A stretch of 64,000 nt of DNA from assembly GCF_021343995.1 (NCBI RefSeq), contig NZ_JAJTTE010000036.1, forward strand, positions 1 to 64,000. Reading direction: 5' to 3'. A program made the translations under genes and the position numbers. Within the stretch, counting starts at the first letter, position 1; the number at the start of each line of letters is the position of its first letter. The DNA comes from Pseudonocardia terrae. GTDB lineage: Bacteria; Actinomycetota; Actinomycetes; Mycobacteriales; Pseudonocardiaceae. The notes below the pieces were generated by a model that was not told where the DNA came from, did no database searches, and saw only the letters and a list, made by a program, of their open reading frames with translations. Shown piece by piece: positions 27,878 through 39,147 of the stretch.

Positions 27878-29247
27878 ATGAGTGAGGTGGCCTTTGGTGG
27901 CCACCCCGGCGTGTCGGTCGGACGGGTCGGACGAGCGGGGCCGGCGGTGCGCCGGGCGGCCGCCGTGGCCCTCGGCGGGCAGGGTCGGTACGCCGCCGCG
28001 GCGGCCCTCCTGGAGCCCCTCCTGCGCGAGCCGCGGGTGCCCGTGGAGATCCGCGCCCACGCCCTCGTCACCCGTGCCTCGCACCTCCGCCAGCGGGGTG
28101 GCCACGCGCTCGCCGAGCGGCTCGACGGGCAGGCGCTGGCCCTCACCGTCGGGGTCCGGGAGGGCCGGCACGCGGTGGACGGCACGCCGGCTCCGGAACC
28201 GGTGGTGGAGGGACCGTCGGGTACGTCCGGGCCGCCGTCGCGCGCCGGTGCGAGCGCCTCCGTACCGGCCTCGGCGACGGGTGGACCGAGCCTCGCCGGG
28301 CTCGCCGATCCGGTCGGCCACGGGGCGCTTCCTCCAGATCGCAGCGCCACCGCCTCGGGGCTCGCGGGGGCCTGTGCGGACCTGCTGTCCGCGCGGGTCG
28401 ACGCGCTCGCCGGGCTGGCGGCCGACGCGCTCGGGCAGGGCGCGCTCGCCCGCTCAGAACGCCTGCTGAGCAGGGCGGATGCAGTCCTGAACGCCCTTCC
28501 GGCAGGTCGCGCCGGTGGCTCCGTGCCCTGGCGACCGGCCGTCCGGACCGCGTGGGTCCACGCGGAGCTGGCGCTCGCCCGCGGCGATCTCGCCACCGCG
28601 TCCGCGGCCGCCGCCCGCGCCGTCCGCGGGTCCACGGCGGCGAGCTCGCTCCGGCCACCTGCTGAAGTCGCGCCTCCTCGCCGCGGTGGTCGCCTCGGTG
28701 CGGGCCGTCGCGGGGTACGGCGGGGGACCGGGGGAAGGCGCCGAGGGTCCTGAAGGCACCGAGGGCGTCGTCGCGCCGACGCCGGAGGCGGCGCTGGCGG
28801 CCCTCGACGCGGTCGCGCAAGAGGCGTCCGCGGCGGGGCTGCTCCCGCTCGCCTGGGCGGGCCCTGCTGGCCGCCGCGGACGCCGCAGCGACGGCCGTCG
28901 GGCGGGCCTCCGCGGCCCCGGCGCCGCCCCCTCCGGACGGCAGGCGCGGGGAGCCCGGGAAGGGAACGCCGGCGGGTTCCCGGACCCCTCGGACGGGGCC
29001 CGCGGAGGGCCTCCCGGGCCCGCCCCGGGTGGGCGATCCGTCCGGCGCCGCAGCGCGACCGTCGGGCCCGCCTTCCGAGGGGTCGCCACGACACGATCGG
29101 CGGCCCGAACGGTTGCTCCGATCGACGATCTGTGCGACGAACGGTGCGACGGGCCGACGACACGCCGCGGCGGCCACGCTGAGCGTCATCCGTGCCCGAT
29201 CCGAGGGGACGGCCCGGCGCCTGATGGGGGGAGGCGCCTCCGGGTGA
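27878..29247 (+). pseudogene. Helical-repeat protein (Rv3415c position) interrupted by two frameshifts
   Basis: A coding signal runs across the region but changes frame twice. Frame 1 (from ATG 27878) encodes a TPR-like helical protein up to about 28650. The next frame continues the helical pattern with HLLKSRLLAAVVASVRAVAG and ALAALDAVAQEASAAGLLPLAWA up to about 28865. The third frame carries on with RALLAAADAAATAVGRA and ends at TAA/TGA near 29247 after TLSVIRARSEGTARRLM. The position between whiB3 and the sigma gene matches Rv3415c. Either a real decayed gene or two single-base sequencing errors in GC-rich runs; the coding bias on both sides of each break favours recent change or error. 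Confidence 0.65.
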
Positions 29248-29435
29248 GATGAGGCTCGCGGTAGTGTAATTACTCCATTCGGTCCCTCGTCACCCACATG
29301 ACGAGTGCCATTCGGCGCACGGGTCTCGAATGGAGGGCACAAAGTCGCCCTGATCGTGTCAAGGTGGTCCGGTCACTCGCCGATGCGGAGGGTGACACAT
29401 CACCCGGCTGCAGGAAGCTGCAGGAAGGAATCGTC

Positions 29436-30032
29436 GTGACGACGGTACTCATCTGCGACGATCGTCGCAGCGTCCGCGAAGGTCTCACCCGCGTGATGTC
29501 CGCGGTGCCGGGGGTGCACCGGATCGATTGCGTCGCCCATGGGGACGAGTTGCTGGCCCGGTTCTCCCGGCAGCCGGTCGACGTCGTCCTGGTCGGCACC
29601 CAGCGCGCGGTGCCCACCGGGGTGGAGGCCACCAGGCGTCTGGTGGCGGCCCACCCGCAGGCGAACGTCATCGTCTTCGGCGCCCCCGACGACGCGGGCA
29701 GCATCGCCGCCGCCATCGCCGGCGGTGCGCGGGGCTACCTCCGCTGGGACGCCTCCCGGCCCGAGCTGGTGGCCGCCCTCGCCCACACCCTCGCCTCCAC
29801 CGCGGTCCCCACGCCGCGGGCGCCCGCCGACCCCGGCGTGCAGCTCACCGAGCGCGAGCTGCAGGTGCTGCGCGGGATGAGCCAGGGCAAGAGCAACGGG
29901 CAGATCGGCCGCGAGCTCTACCTGTCCGAGGACACGGTGAAGACCCACGCCCGCCGGCTGTTCCGCAAGCTCGGCGTGCGGGACCGCGCGCAGGCCGTGG
30001 CCCACGGCTTCCGTCGCGGCCTCGTGTCCTGA
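29436..30032 (+). CDS. bldM: BldM-type orphan response regulator with degenerate receiver
   Basis: 198 residues: a receiver (residues about 1-120) and a LuxR/NarL HTH (about 135-198). The HTH sequence QGKSNGQIGRELYLSEDTVK and the RRLFRKLGVRDRAQAVAHGF tail are very close to Streptomyces BldM, and the neighbourhood (whiD, bldM, ECF sigma, guaB) is the same. The acceptor Asp54 of BldM is Gly54 here (VVLVGTQ), and the conserved receiver Lys is replaced by Arg/Trp (GYLRWDA), so it cannot be phosphorylated in the usual way. The GTG at 29436 follows GGAAGGAA. In Streptomyces BldM acts as a homodimer or with WhiI; whether it controls development here is unknown. Confidence 0.88.
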   Translation: MTTVLICDDRRSVREGLTRVMSAVPGVHRIDCVAHGDELLARFSRQPVDVVLVGTQRAVPTGVEATRRLVAAHPQANVIVFGAPDDAGSIAAAIAGGARGYLRWDASRPELVAALAHTLASTAVPTPRAPADPGVQLTERELQVLRGMSQGKSNGQIGRELYLSEDTVKTHARRLFRKLGVRDRAQAVAHGFRRGLVS

Positions 30033-30053
30033 CGCGGTAGCCGAGCACGACCC

Positions 30054-30108
30054 GCGGACCCGCACGGGTCCGCAGCTCAGCACGAGCACCCGGACGGGGG
30101 TCCGGGTG
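30054..30108 (+). terminator. Two consecutive hairpins after bldM
   Basis: GCGGACCC-GCAC-GGGTCCGC (30054-30073) and CACCCGGAC-GGGG-GTCCGGGTG (30087-30108) are two perfect stems beginning 21 nt after the bldM stop. They separate bldM from the sigma-factor gene. Confidence 0.8.
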
Positions 30109-30766
30109 GGAGACCGGGCGGACGACGCGGCCGAGGGCCGTGGCTGTCGCAGCGCAGCCACGCACCGGCCGGGTCCGTCCCGCCACGCGCTCCGCCATCG
30201 CACGACCGCCGTGCGCGCCCGTCCGTGGCGCCGCCGGCCCGTCGTGCCCGCCGCGCGGCCCGCCCCCGCCGCGCGGCCGACCGGTTCGTGGCCCGTCGTC
30301 GCGCGGCCGACCGAGTTGCGGCGCCTCAGCGCGTCCCTGTCGGGTCTCCTCGGGGGACCGCTGCCGCGCCACCCTTCTGCACCTTCTGCGCGGCCTGTGG
30401 GCCTTTGTATGGCTGTGTACGACGCTGTAGGCCCTCGCACCTCCGGTACCCCTCTGTACGGACCGTGCCCCTCTGGGCGCCTTCCCGAGGCCGCTCCCGC
30501 CGCCCGCCCGGGGCGCCGGTCGCCGCGCGTGACCGACCCGACCGGGTTCCGCTCGGTGACGCGCCGCAGTCGCCCCACGCCCACGGACGACCGCTCGTCG
30601 ACGCGGTCCGACACGTCGGCGTCGGCGCCGGTACGGACGGCAACCAGCGTGCCTCTCGCCCGTCCTCACTCGTGAGAGCGGTTCCCGGACGCTCCGGGGG
30701 CTTCGCTACGGTGGTCGGCACTGAGATCCCGATTCGGCACTCTCCGTAGTCGGCCTCACCGAACGG
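30109..30766 (+). promoter_or_regulatory. Long upstream region of the sigma-factor gene
   Basis: About 650 nt without a credible gene. It contains a short duplicated CGCGCGGCCGACCG segment near 30270-30315, a less G+C-rich stretch at 30380-30470 (TTTGTATGG, GTACGACGCTGTAG), and two GGCACT boxes at 30716-30745. A promoter for the sigma gene is expected near 30700-30750 but none was clear. Confidence 0.35.
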
Positions 30767-30817
30767 ATGATGACGAACATGCTGCGTAACGCCTGGACGA
30801 CTCTGCGCGATGAGTGA
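30767..30817 (+). CDS. Candidate 16-codon upstream ORF overlapping the sigma-factor start
   Basis: ATG at 30767 opens a frame reading MMTNMLRNAWTTLRDE and stops at 30815-30817. Its last codons share ATGAGTGA with the sigma gene start at 30810, an 8-nt overlap. The sigma gene has no visible Shine-Dalgarno sequence, so translation may depend on ribosomes finishing this leader. It is too short for codon statistics; reality rests on the overlap geometry. Confidence 0.45.
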   Translation: MMTNMLRNAWTTLRDE

Positions 30818-31382
30818 ACCGACAGACGTTCTCGACGAGCTGGTGGCATCTGCGATGGCAGGTGACCGCGGAGCGGTCGAACGTGTACTGGCCACCATCC
30901 GGCCGTTGGTCGTGCGGTACTGCCGCGCGCGCCTCGGCGGGACGGACCGGTCGTCCGTCTCGGCGGACGACGTCGCGCAGGAGGTGTGTCTGGCCGTGCT
31001 GACGGCCCTGCCCGGTTACCGCGTCCAGGGACGCCCGTTCCTGGCCTTCGTCTACGGGATCGCGTCGCACAAGGTGATCGACGCGCACCGTGCGGCGGGT
31101 CGGAACCGGTCCGAACCGGTGGCGGACGTGCCGGACTCCGTCGAGTCCGGGGACGGCCCCGAGCAGCGTGCCCTGCGCGTCGAGCTGTCCGAGCAGATGT
31201 CGCGCCTGCTCGACCAGCTGCCCGAGAAGCAACGCGAGATCATCGTCCTGCGCGTGGTCGTGGGACTCAGCGCGGAGGAGACGGCGGAGGCCGTGGGCTC
31301 CACCCCCGGAGCCGTCCGCGTGGCCCAGCACCGGGCACTCGCCCGGCTGCGCAAGAACATGCCCGAGGAGGAGGTGGTCTGA
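30810..31382 (+). CDS. sigD: ECF sigma factor, SigD/ShbA type
   Basis: 190 residues with region 2 (about 20-95; SADDVAQEVCLAVLTALPGYRVQGRPFLAFVYGIA) and region 4 (about 130-185; LPEKQREIIVLRVVVGLSAEETAEAVGSTPGAVRVAQHRALARLRK). The location beside an RsdA-type anti-sigma gene, DUF5319 and guaB is that of sigD (Rv3414c) and of Streptomyces shbA. ShbA drives the principal sigma gene in Streptomyces, SigD works in stationary phase in mycobacteria; which role applies here is open. Followed directly by the anti-sigma gene (stop at 31380, GTG at 31383). Confidence 0.93.
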   Translation: MSEPTDVLDELVASAMAGDRGAVERVLATIRPLVVRYCRARLGGTDRSSVSADDVAQEVCLAVLTALPGYRVQGRPFLAFVYGIASHKVIDAHRAAGRNRSEPVADVPDSVESGDGPEQRALRVELSEQMSRLLDQLPEKQREIIVLRVVVGLSAEETAEAVGSTPGAVRVAQHRALARLRKNMPEEEVV

Positions 31383-32570
31383 GTGTCCGACCGTGACGAC
31401 CAGGGCGGCATCCGGGGCGGCCACCCCTTCGGCCGCCCCCGTAACGGGGCGAACGGCAGCAACGGCAGCAACGGCCACCGCTCCGGCGGCCCGCACGGCG
31501 TGCCCAACCGGCCCATCCCGTTCCCGGCGGGTCGCGCGGCCTCGCGCGCCGAGGACGCCGAGGACGCCGAGTACGCCGACGAGCCGTTGGACCTCGTCGC
31601 CGTCCAGGCGGACGACGAGCTGATCAGCGCCCTCGCCGCCGGGATGACCGTCTCGGCCCCCGGGCACAGCGGGTACGACGCGGACGACAGGGTCGTCGCG
31701 ATGCTCGCCGCCTGGAAGGCCGAGGTCGACGCCGACCCGATCCCGGAGCTGATCGACCTGGACACCGCGGTGGCGGCCGTCGAGGCCGGTTCGGTCAAGC
31801 GGCCCTCGTCGCGCCGCCGGCACCTGATCCCGCTCGCCGGCGCGGCCGCGCTGCTGGTCTTCAGCATCGCGGGCGTCTCGATCGGTGCGCAGGACGCCGA
31901 CCCGGGCAGCCCGCTGTTCGGGGTCACGCAGGTCCTCTACAAGGACGCGGCGAACTCCAAGATCGCGGCCGTCCAGGTGAAGCAGCGCATCGAGCAGGTC
32001 AACGCCAAGCTCCAGCGCGGCGACACCACCGGCGCGCAGCAGGACCTGCAGGCGCTCAAGCCGCTGCTGGACCAGGTCCGCCCGGAGGAGGGGAAGACCT
32101 ACCTCGCCGCCGAGCAGACCTTCCTGTCGCAGAAGGTGCAGGAGACGCCGGCCGGTCAGCCGACCGACCCGCAGGCCCCGCTGCGCAACGGCACCCCGCG
32201 GCCGCGGCCTCCGGCGACCGAGGGCAGCAAGGAGCAGCAGCAGCCGGCCGGCGGCGCCGGTTCCGACTCGTCCAGCACCACGCCGTCGTCGAGAGCGGAT
32301 CGGCCGACCCCGCCGTCGGACGGCCATGATCCGCGCACCCGGGACCCGCGTACGGTCGACCCGAAGATCGCCAACGCACCGGCGTCGCCGAGCAGCTCGG
32401 TGCCGCCGAGCTCGCCGCCGCCGTCGTCGGCCACCGTCGAGGGCAGCGCGGCGAGCCCCTCACCGACGACCCCGTCGTCGACCACGCCGGCCGACGGCAC
32501 GACCACCTCGTCGCTGGGTTCGACGAGCACGGTCCAGCCCACCACGGAGCCGGCGGCGGGCCCCACCTGA
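31383..32570 (+). CDS. rsdA: Membrane-spanning anti-sigma factor, RsdA family
   Basis: 395 residues. The N-terminal about 145 residues are cytosolic: a Gly/Asn/Pro-rich start, then the sigma-D-binding segment (EPLDLVAVQADDELISALAAG and VVAMLAAWKAEVDADPIPELIDLDTAVAAV). One membrane helix lies at about 143-163 (HLIPLAGAAALLVFSIAGVS). An extracytoplasmic coiled-coil-like region and about 120 Ser/Pro/Thr residues follow. RsdA is released from SigD by ClpP-dependent turnover in mycobacteria. Only the frame's GTG at 31383 matches the operon spacing. Confidence 0.92.
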   Translation: MSDRDDQGGIRGGHPFGRPRNGANGSNGSNGHRSGGPHGVPNRPIPFPAGRAASRAEDAEDAEYADEPLDLVAVQADDELISALAAGMTVSAPGHSGYDADDRVVAMLAAWKAEVDADPIPELIDLDTAVAAVEAGSVKRPSSRRRHLIPLAGAAALLVFSIAGVSIGAQDADPGSPLFGVTQVLYKDAANSKIAAVQVKQRIEQVNAKLQRGDTTGAQQDLQALKPLLDQVRPEEGKTYLAAEQTFLSQKVQETPAGQPTDPQAPLRNGTPRPRPPATEGSKEQQQPAGGAGSDSSSTTPSSRADRPTPPSDGHDPRTRDPRTVDPKIANAPASPSSSVPPSSPPPSSATVEGSAASPSPTTPSSTTPADGTTTSSLGSTSTVQPTTEPAAGPT

Positions 32571-32591
32571 GCCGCCCGCAGCGTGACGCAC

Positions 32592-32624
32592 GAAGGCCCC
32601 CGACCGATCCGGTCGGGGGCCTTC
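32592..32624 (+). terminator. Terminator of the sigma/anti-sigma operon
   Basis: A perfect 14-bp stem (GAAGGCCCCCGACC / GGTCGGGGGCCTTC) with a GATCC loop, 21 nt after the rsdA stop and 53 nt before the convergent DUF5319 stop. Confidence 0.9.
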
Positions 32625-32677
32625 GGCGGTCGGGGGCCGGGAGTGCCGGCGCCTCGGGTCGGTCGTCGTGCCCCGGG

Positions 32678-34809
<2,132 letters not shown>

Positions 34810-34841
34810 GCCGTCGGCCCGCTCCTCTACCCTGGTCACCC

Positions 34842-35966
34842 GTGCGGGACCTCGTGGAGATCGGGATGGGCCGGGAGGCCCGTCGTGCCTACGACCTGAA
34901 CCAGGTCGAGATCGTGCCGTCGCGGCGGACGCGGAGTTCGCAGGAGGTCTCGACCGCCTGGCAGCTCGACGCGTACCGCTTCGAGATCCCGCTCGTCACG
35001 CACCCGACGGACGCGGTGGTCTCGCCGGCCACGGCGGTCGCGATCGGCAAGCTCGGCGGCATGTCGGTGCTCAACGCCGAAGGCCTGTGGGCCCGGCACG
35101 CCGACGCCCAGGGCGCGATCGCCCGGGTCGTGGAGGCGGCCGACTCGGACGACCCGAGCGCCGCCGTCCGCATGCTGCAGGAGCTGCACGCGGCCCCGAT
35201 CCAGGAGGACCTGCTCGCCGAGGCCCTGCGCACGGTGCGGGACGCGGGCGTCACCGTCGCGGCGCGGGTCAGCCCGCAGCGGGCCCGTGAGCTCACCCCG
35301 GCGCTGCTCGCCGGCGGCGTCGAGATCCTGGTCGTGCAGGGCACGATCATCTCCGCCGAGCACGTGAGCAGGGGCGAGCCGCTCAACCTGAAGGACTTCA
35401 TCAACTCGCTCGACGTGCCGGTGGTCGCCGGCGGCGTGGGCGACTACCGCACCGCGATGCACCTGATGCGCACCGGCGCGGCCGGTGTGATCGTCGGGTA
35501 CGGCGAGTCGAGCGCCACCACCACGGACGAGGTGCTGGGCATCGGCGTCCCGATGGCGACCGCGCTGGTCGACGCGGCCGCGGCCCGCCGGGACTACCTC
35601 GACGAGACCGGCGGCCGGTACGTCCACGTGATCGCCGACGGCGGCATCAACGGCTCCGGCGACGTCGCCAAGGCCATCGCCTGCGGGGCGGACGCGGTCA
35701 TGCTCGGCGAGCAGCTCGCCGACTCGGCCGACGCCCCGGCCGACGGGCTCTACTGGACCTCCGCGGCCGCGCACCCGTCGCTGCCGCGCTCGGACGTCAC
35801 GGGCTTCGCCCCGTCGGACCGCACGCTGGAGCAGGTGCTGTTCGGGCCGTCGTCCACGCCGTACGGCACCGTGGACATCTTCGGTGCGCTGCGCCGCGCG
35901 ATGGCGAAGACGGGCTACTCGGACCTCAAGGAGTTCCAGCGGGTGGGGCTGACCGTCCGGGCCTGA
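34842..35966 (+). CDS. guaB3: GuaB3 family IMP dehydrogenase-related protein
   Basis: 374 residues, IMPDH/GMPR barrel without CBS domains. It begins VEIGMGREARRAYDLNQVEIVPSRRTRS, the GuaB3 signature. The loop that carries the catalytic Cys in IMPDH reads IVGYGESSATTTDEV here, with no Cys, so canonical IMPDH chemistry is not expected. The IADGGINGSGDVAKA phosphate-binding loop is intact. It lies 32 nt after guaB and is probably cotranscribed. Its reaction in actinobacteria is unsettled. Confidence 0.93.
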   Translation: MRDLVEIGMGREARRAYDLNQVEIVPSRRTRSSQEVSTAWQLDAYRFEIPLVTHPTDAVVSPATAVAIGKLGGMSVLNAEGLWARHADAQGAIARVVEAADSDDPSAAVRMLQELHAAPIQEDLLAEALRTVRDAGVTVAARVSPQRARELTPALLAGGVEILVVQGTIISAEHVSRGEPLNLKDFINSLDVPVVAGGVGDYRTAMHLMRTGAAGVIVGYGESSATTTDEVLGIGVPMATALVDAAAARRDYLDETGGRYVHVIADGGINGSGDVAKAIACGADAVMLGEQLADSADAPADGLYWTSAAAHPSLPRSDVTGFAPSDRTLEQVLFGPSSTPYGTVDIFGALRRAMAKTGYSDLKEFQRVGLTVRA

Positions 35967-35975
35967 CCAACCGGC

Positions 35976-36335
35976 TCATCCGTCGGCCAGCCGCGCGTCG
36001 AGGTAGTCGCGCAGCGCCACGGCGTTGTTGTGCTCGCGGTCCCGTGAGCTGTAGAGCAGGGTGAGGGTGCCGGAGCGCGCGGCGTCGACGAGCGGCCGCC
36101 AGGCCTCCGGGCGGTCGTCGAGCTCGGCGAAGTAGCGGCGGCGGAACTCCTCCCAGCGCTCCGGGTCGTGGCCGAACCACTTCCGGAGCTCGGAGCTGGG
36201 GGCGACGTCCTTCACCCACCCGTCCATCTCCAGGTCGTCGCGGCGGACCCCGCGCGGCCACAGCCGCTCCACCAGGTAGGACCGGCCTTCGTGGGGCTCG
36301 TGGTCGTGGACGCGCGACAGGACGATGGTTCCCAT
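35976..36335 (-). CDS. DUF488 family protein
   Basis: 119 residues. Contains the family motifs YLVERLWPRGVRRDDL, PSSELRKWFGHDPERWEEFRRRY and TLLYSSRDREHNNAVALRDYL. Found widely as a stand-alone cytosolic protein; function unknown, though the fold suggests nucleotide or nucleic-acid contact. It ends 10 nt from the convergent guaB3 stop. Confidence 0.92.
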   Translation of the reverse strand: MGTIVLSRVHDHEPHEGRSYLVERLWPRGVRRDDLEMDGWVKDVAPSSELRKWFGHDPERWEEFRRRYFAELDDRPEAWRPLVDAARSGTLTLLYSSRDREHNNAVALRDYLDARLADG

Positions 36336-36465
36336 GGCCTCCTCCGGGTCCTTCGGCGGTGCGCCCGCCGTGGACAGGATGCGGGTGGGGCGGTCCTGCG
36401 GTCGAGCGCGCCCGCCGTTCCGGCGACGCGCGAACGGACGGGACCCGCCGGACCGCTCGGGCGCC

Positions 36466-36493
36466 CGAACCGGACAGGTCCTGTCAGGGTTCG
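36466..36493. promoter_or_regulatory. 28-bp inverted repeat before the PPOX-fold gene
   Basis: CGAACC-G-GACAGG-T-CCTGTC-AG-GGTTCG is nearly perfectly palindromic and ends 16 nt before the ATG, where a repressor would block transcription or translation. The regulator is unknown; an uncharacterised promoter would overlap it. Confidence 0.6.
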
Positions 36494-36509
36494 GCCCTAC
36501 CGTGCCGGC

Positions 36510-37004
36510 ATGACCACCTCCTGGCAGGAGTTCGAGAAGGTCGCGCCGCGGATCGCGGCGATCTTCCGCCGCCGGCACGCCGCGACCGGCAACCTGTGCT
36601 TCCTGGGGACGCTGCGGGCGGACGGCTTCCCGCGCATCTGCCCGATGGAGCCGCGGTTCTTCGAGGACCGGCTCTGGATCAACGGCATGCCGGACACCGC
36701 GAAGTTCCGCGACCTCGACCGGGACCCGCGCTTCACGCTGCACACCGCGACCGTCGACACCCACGTGTCCGACGGCGACGCGAAGGTCTGGGGCACCGTC
36801 GAGGACGTGCGGGACGAGGACCTGCACGCCCGGTTCGCCGACCACCTCTTCGCCGAGACCGGCTTCGACCTGCGCGGCCGGAGCTTCGACCGGTTCTTCG
36901 GCGCCCGGCTCGTCGGGGCGTCGGCGGTCGAGGTGGGCGACGGGCACCTCGACGTGACCGTCTGGCGGGCGGGTGGGCAGGAGGAGGTGATCCGCAAGCA
37001 CTGA
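36510..37004 (+). CDS. Pyridoxamine 5'-phosphate oxidase-fold (FMN-binding) protein
   Basis: 164 residues in the split-barrel flavin-binding family. The start TTSWQEFEKVAPRIAAIFRRRHAATGNLCFLGTLRADGFPRICPMEP and LWINGMPDTAKFRDLDRDPRFTLHT fit F420/FMN-dependent family members of about this size. Divergent from DUF488. Substrate and cofactor cannot be assigned from sequence alone. Confidence 0.85.
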   Translation: MTTSWQEFEKVAPRIAAIFRRRHAATGNLCFLGTLRADGFPRICPMEPRFFEDRLWINGMPDTAKFRDLDRDPRFTLHTATVDTHVSDGDAKVWGTVEDVRDEDLHARFADHLFAETGFDLRGRSFDRFFGARLVGASAVEVGDGHLDVTVWRAGGQEEVIRKH

Positions 37005-37066
37005 CCGCACCCGGTCGCGCGCAGCACACCCGCTGCGGCCTCGTGGCACACCCGGGGAGTCCGCCG

Positions 37067-37088
37067 CACAGGCCGTCGACGGGCTGTG
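37067..37088. repeat. GTCGAC-centred palindrome, copy B
   Basis: Arms CACAGGCC and GGGCTGTG around GTCGAC. It lies in the 276-nt gap before guaA, with CACACCCG motifs upstream as in copies A and C. Confidence 0.7.
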
Positions 37089-37280
37089 GCGCGACGGAAG
37101 GGGTGCGCCGGCTCGGTCGGATCGTGGCCGTGCGGATCGCGCCGATCCCGACCGCCAGTTCTCGAAGAACACCAGGGCGGAGCAGTGGGGGCAGGCGAAC
37201 GCCCTTCCACAGGGTCCGTCCGGTTCTCGCCGCTCCGGGCGCGGACCGGGTGACGCACGTCGCCGATTACCCTGGTCGTC

Positions 37281-38911
<1,631 letters not shown>

Positions 38912-38922
38912 GTGTCCCGTCC

Positions 38923-39147
38923 TCAGCGCTTCCGCACGCTCGCCACGAGCAGCACCAGGCCGAGCACCACGGCCCCGCCGGCGAGCAGCCAGCGCGCGTC
39001 GAAGGCGGACAGGTCCGGGGCCCGGCCCAGGATCCCCGACCCGGCGATCCCCAGGCTGACCAGCCCCACGATCAGGGCCAGCGGGTCCGGCATCCGGCGG
39101 ACCGCGGCCCGCTCCTGCTGCCGGACGTCCTGCTCCTGCTCAGACAC
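38923..39147 (-). CDS. Small two-helix membrane protein
   Basis: 74 residues: a Gln/Glu/Arg-rich cytosolic start, then two hydrophobic segments (ALIVGLVSLGIAGSGILG and WLLAGGAVVLGLVLLVASV) and a basic tail. The GTG start overlaps the upstream PspC gene stop by 8 nt, so the two are coupled. Function unknown; probably part of the envelope-stress module. Confidence 0.8.
   Translation of the reverse strand: MSEQEQDVRQQERAAVRRMPDPLALIVGLVSLGIAGSGILGRAPDLSAFDARWLLAGGAVVLGLVLLVASVRKR

Noticed and set aside
30140-30749. Several short frames before the sigma gene
   Set aside because: Composition is Arg/Pro-rich in all frames with no conserved motif or ribosome site.
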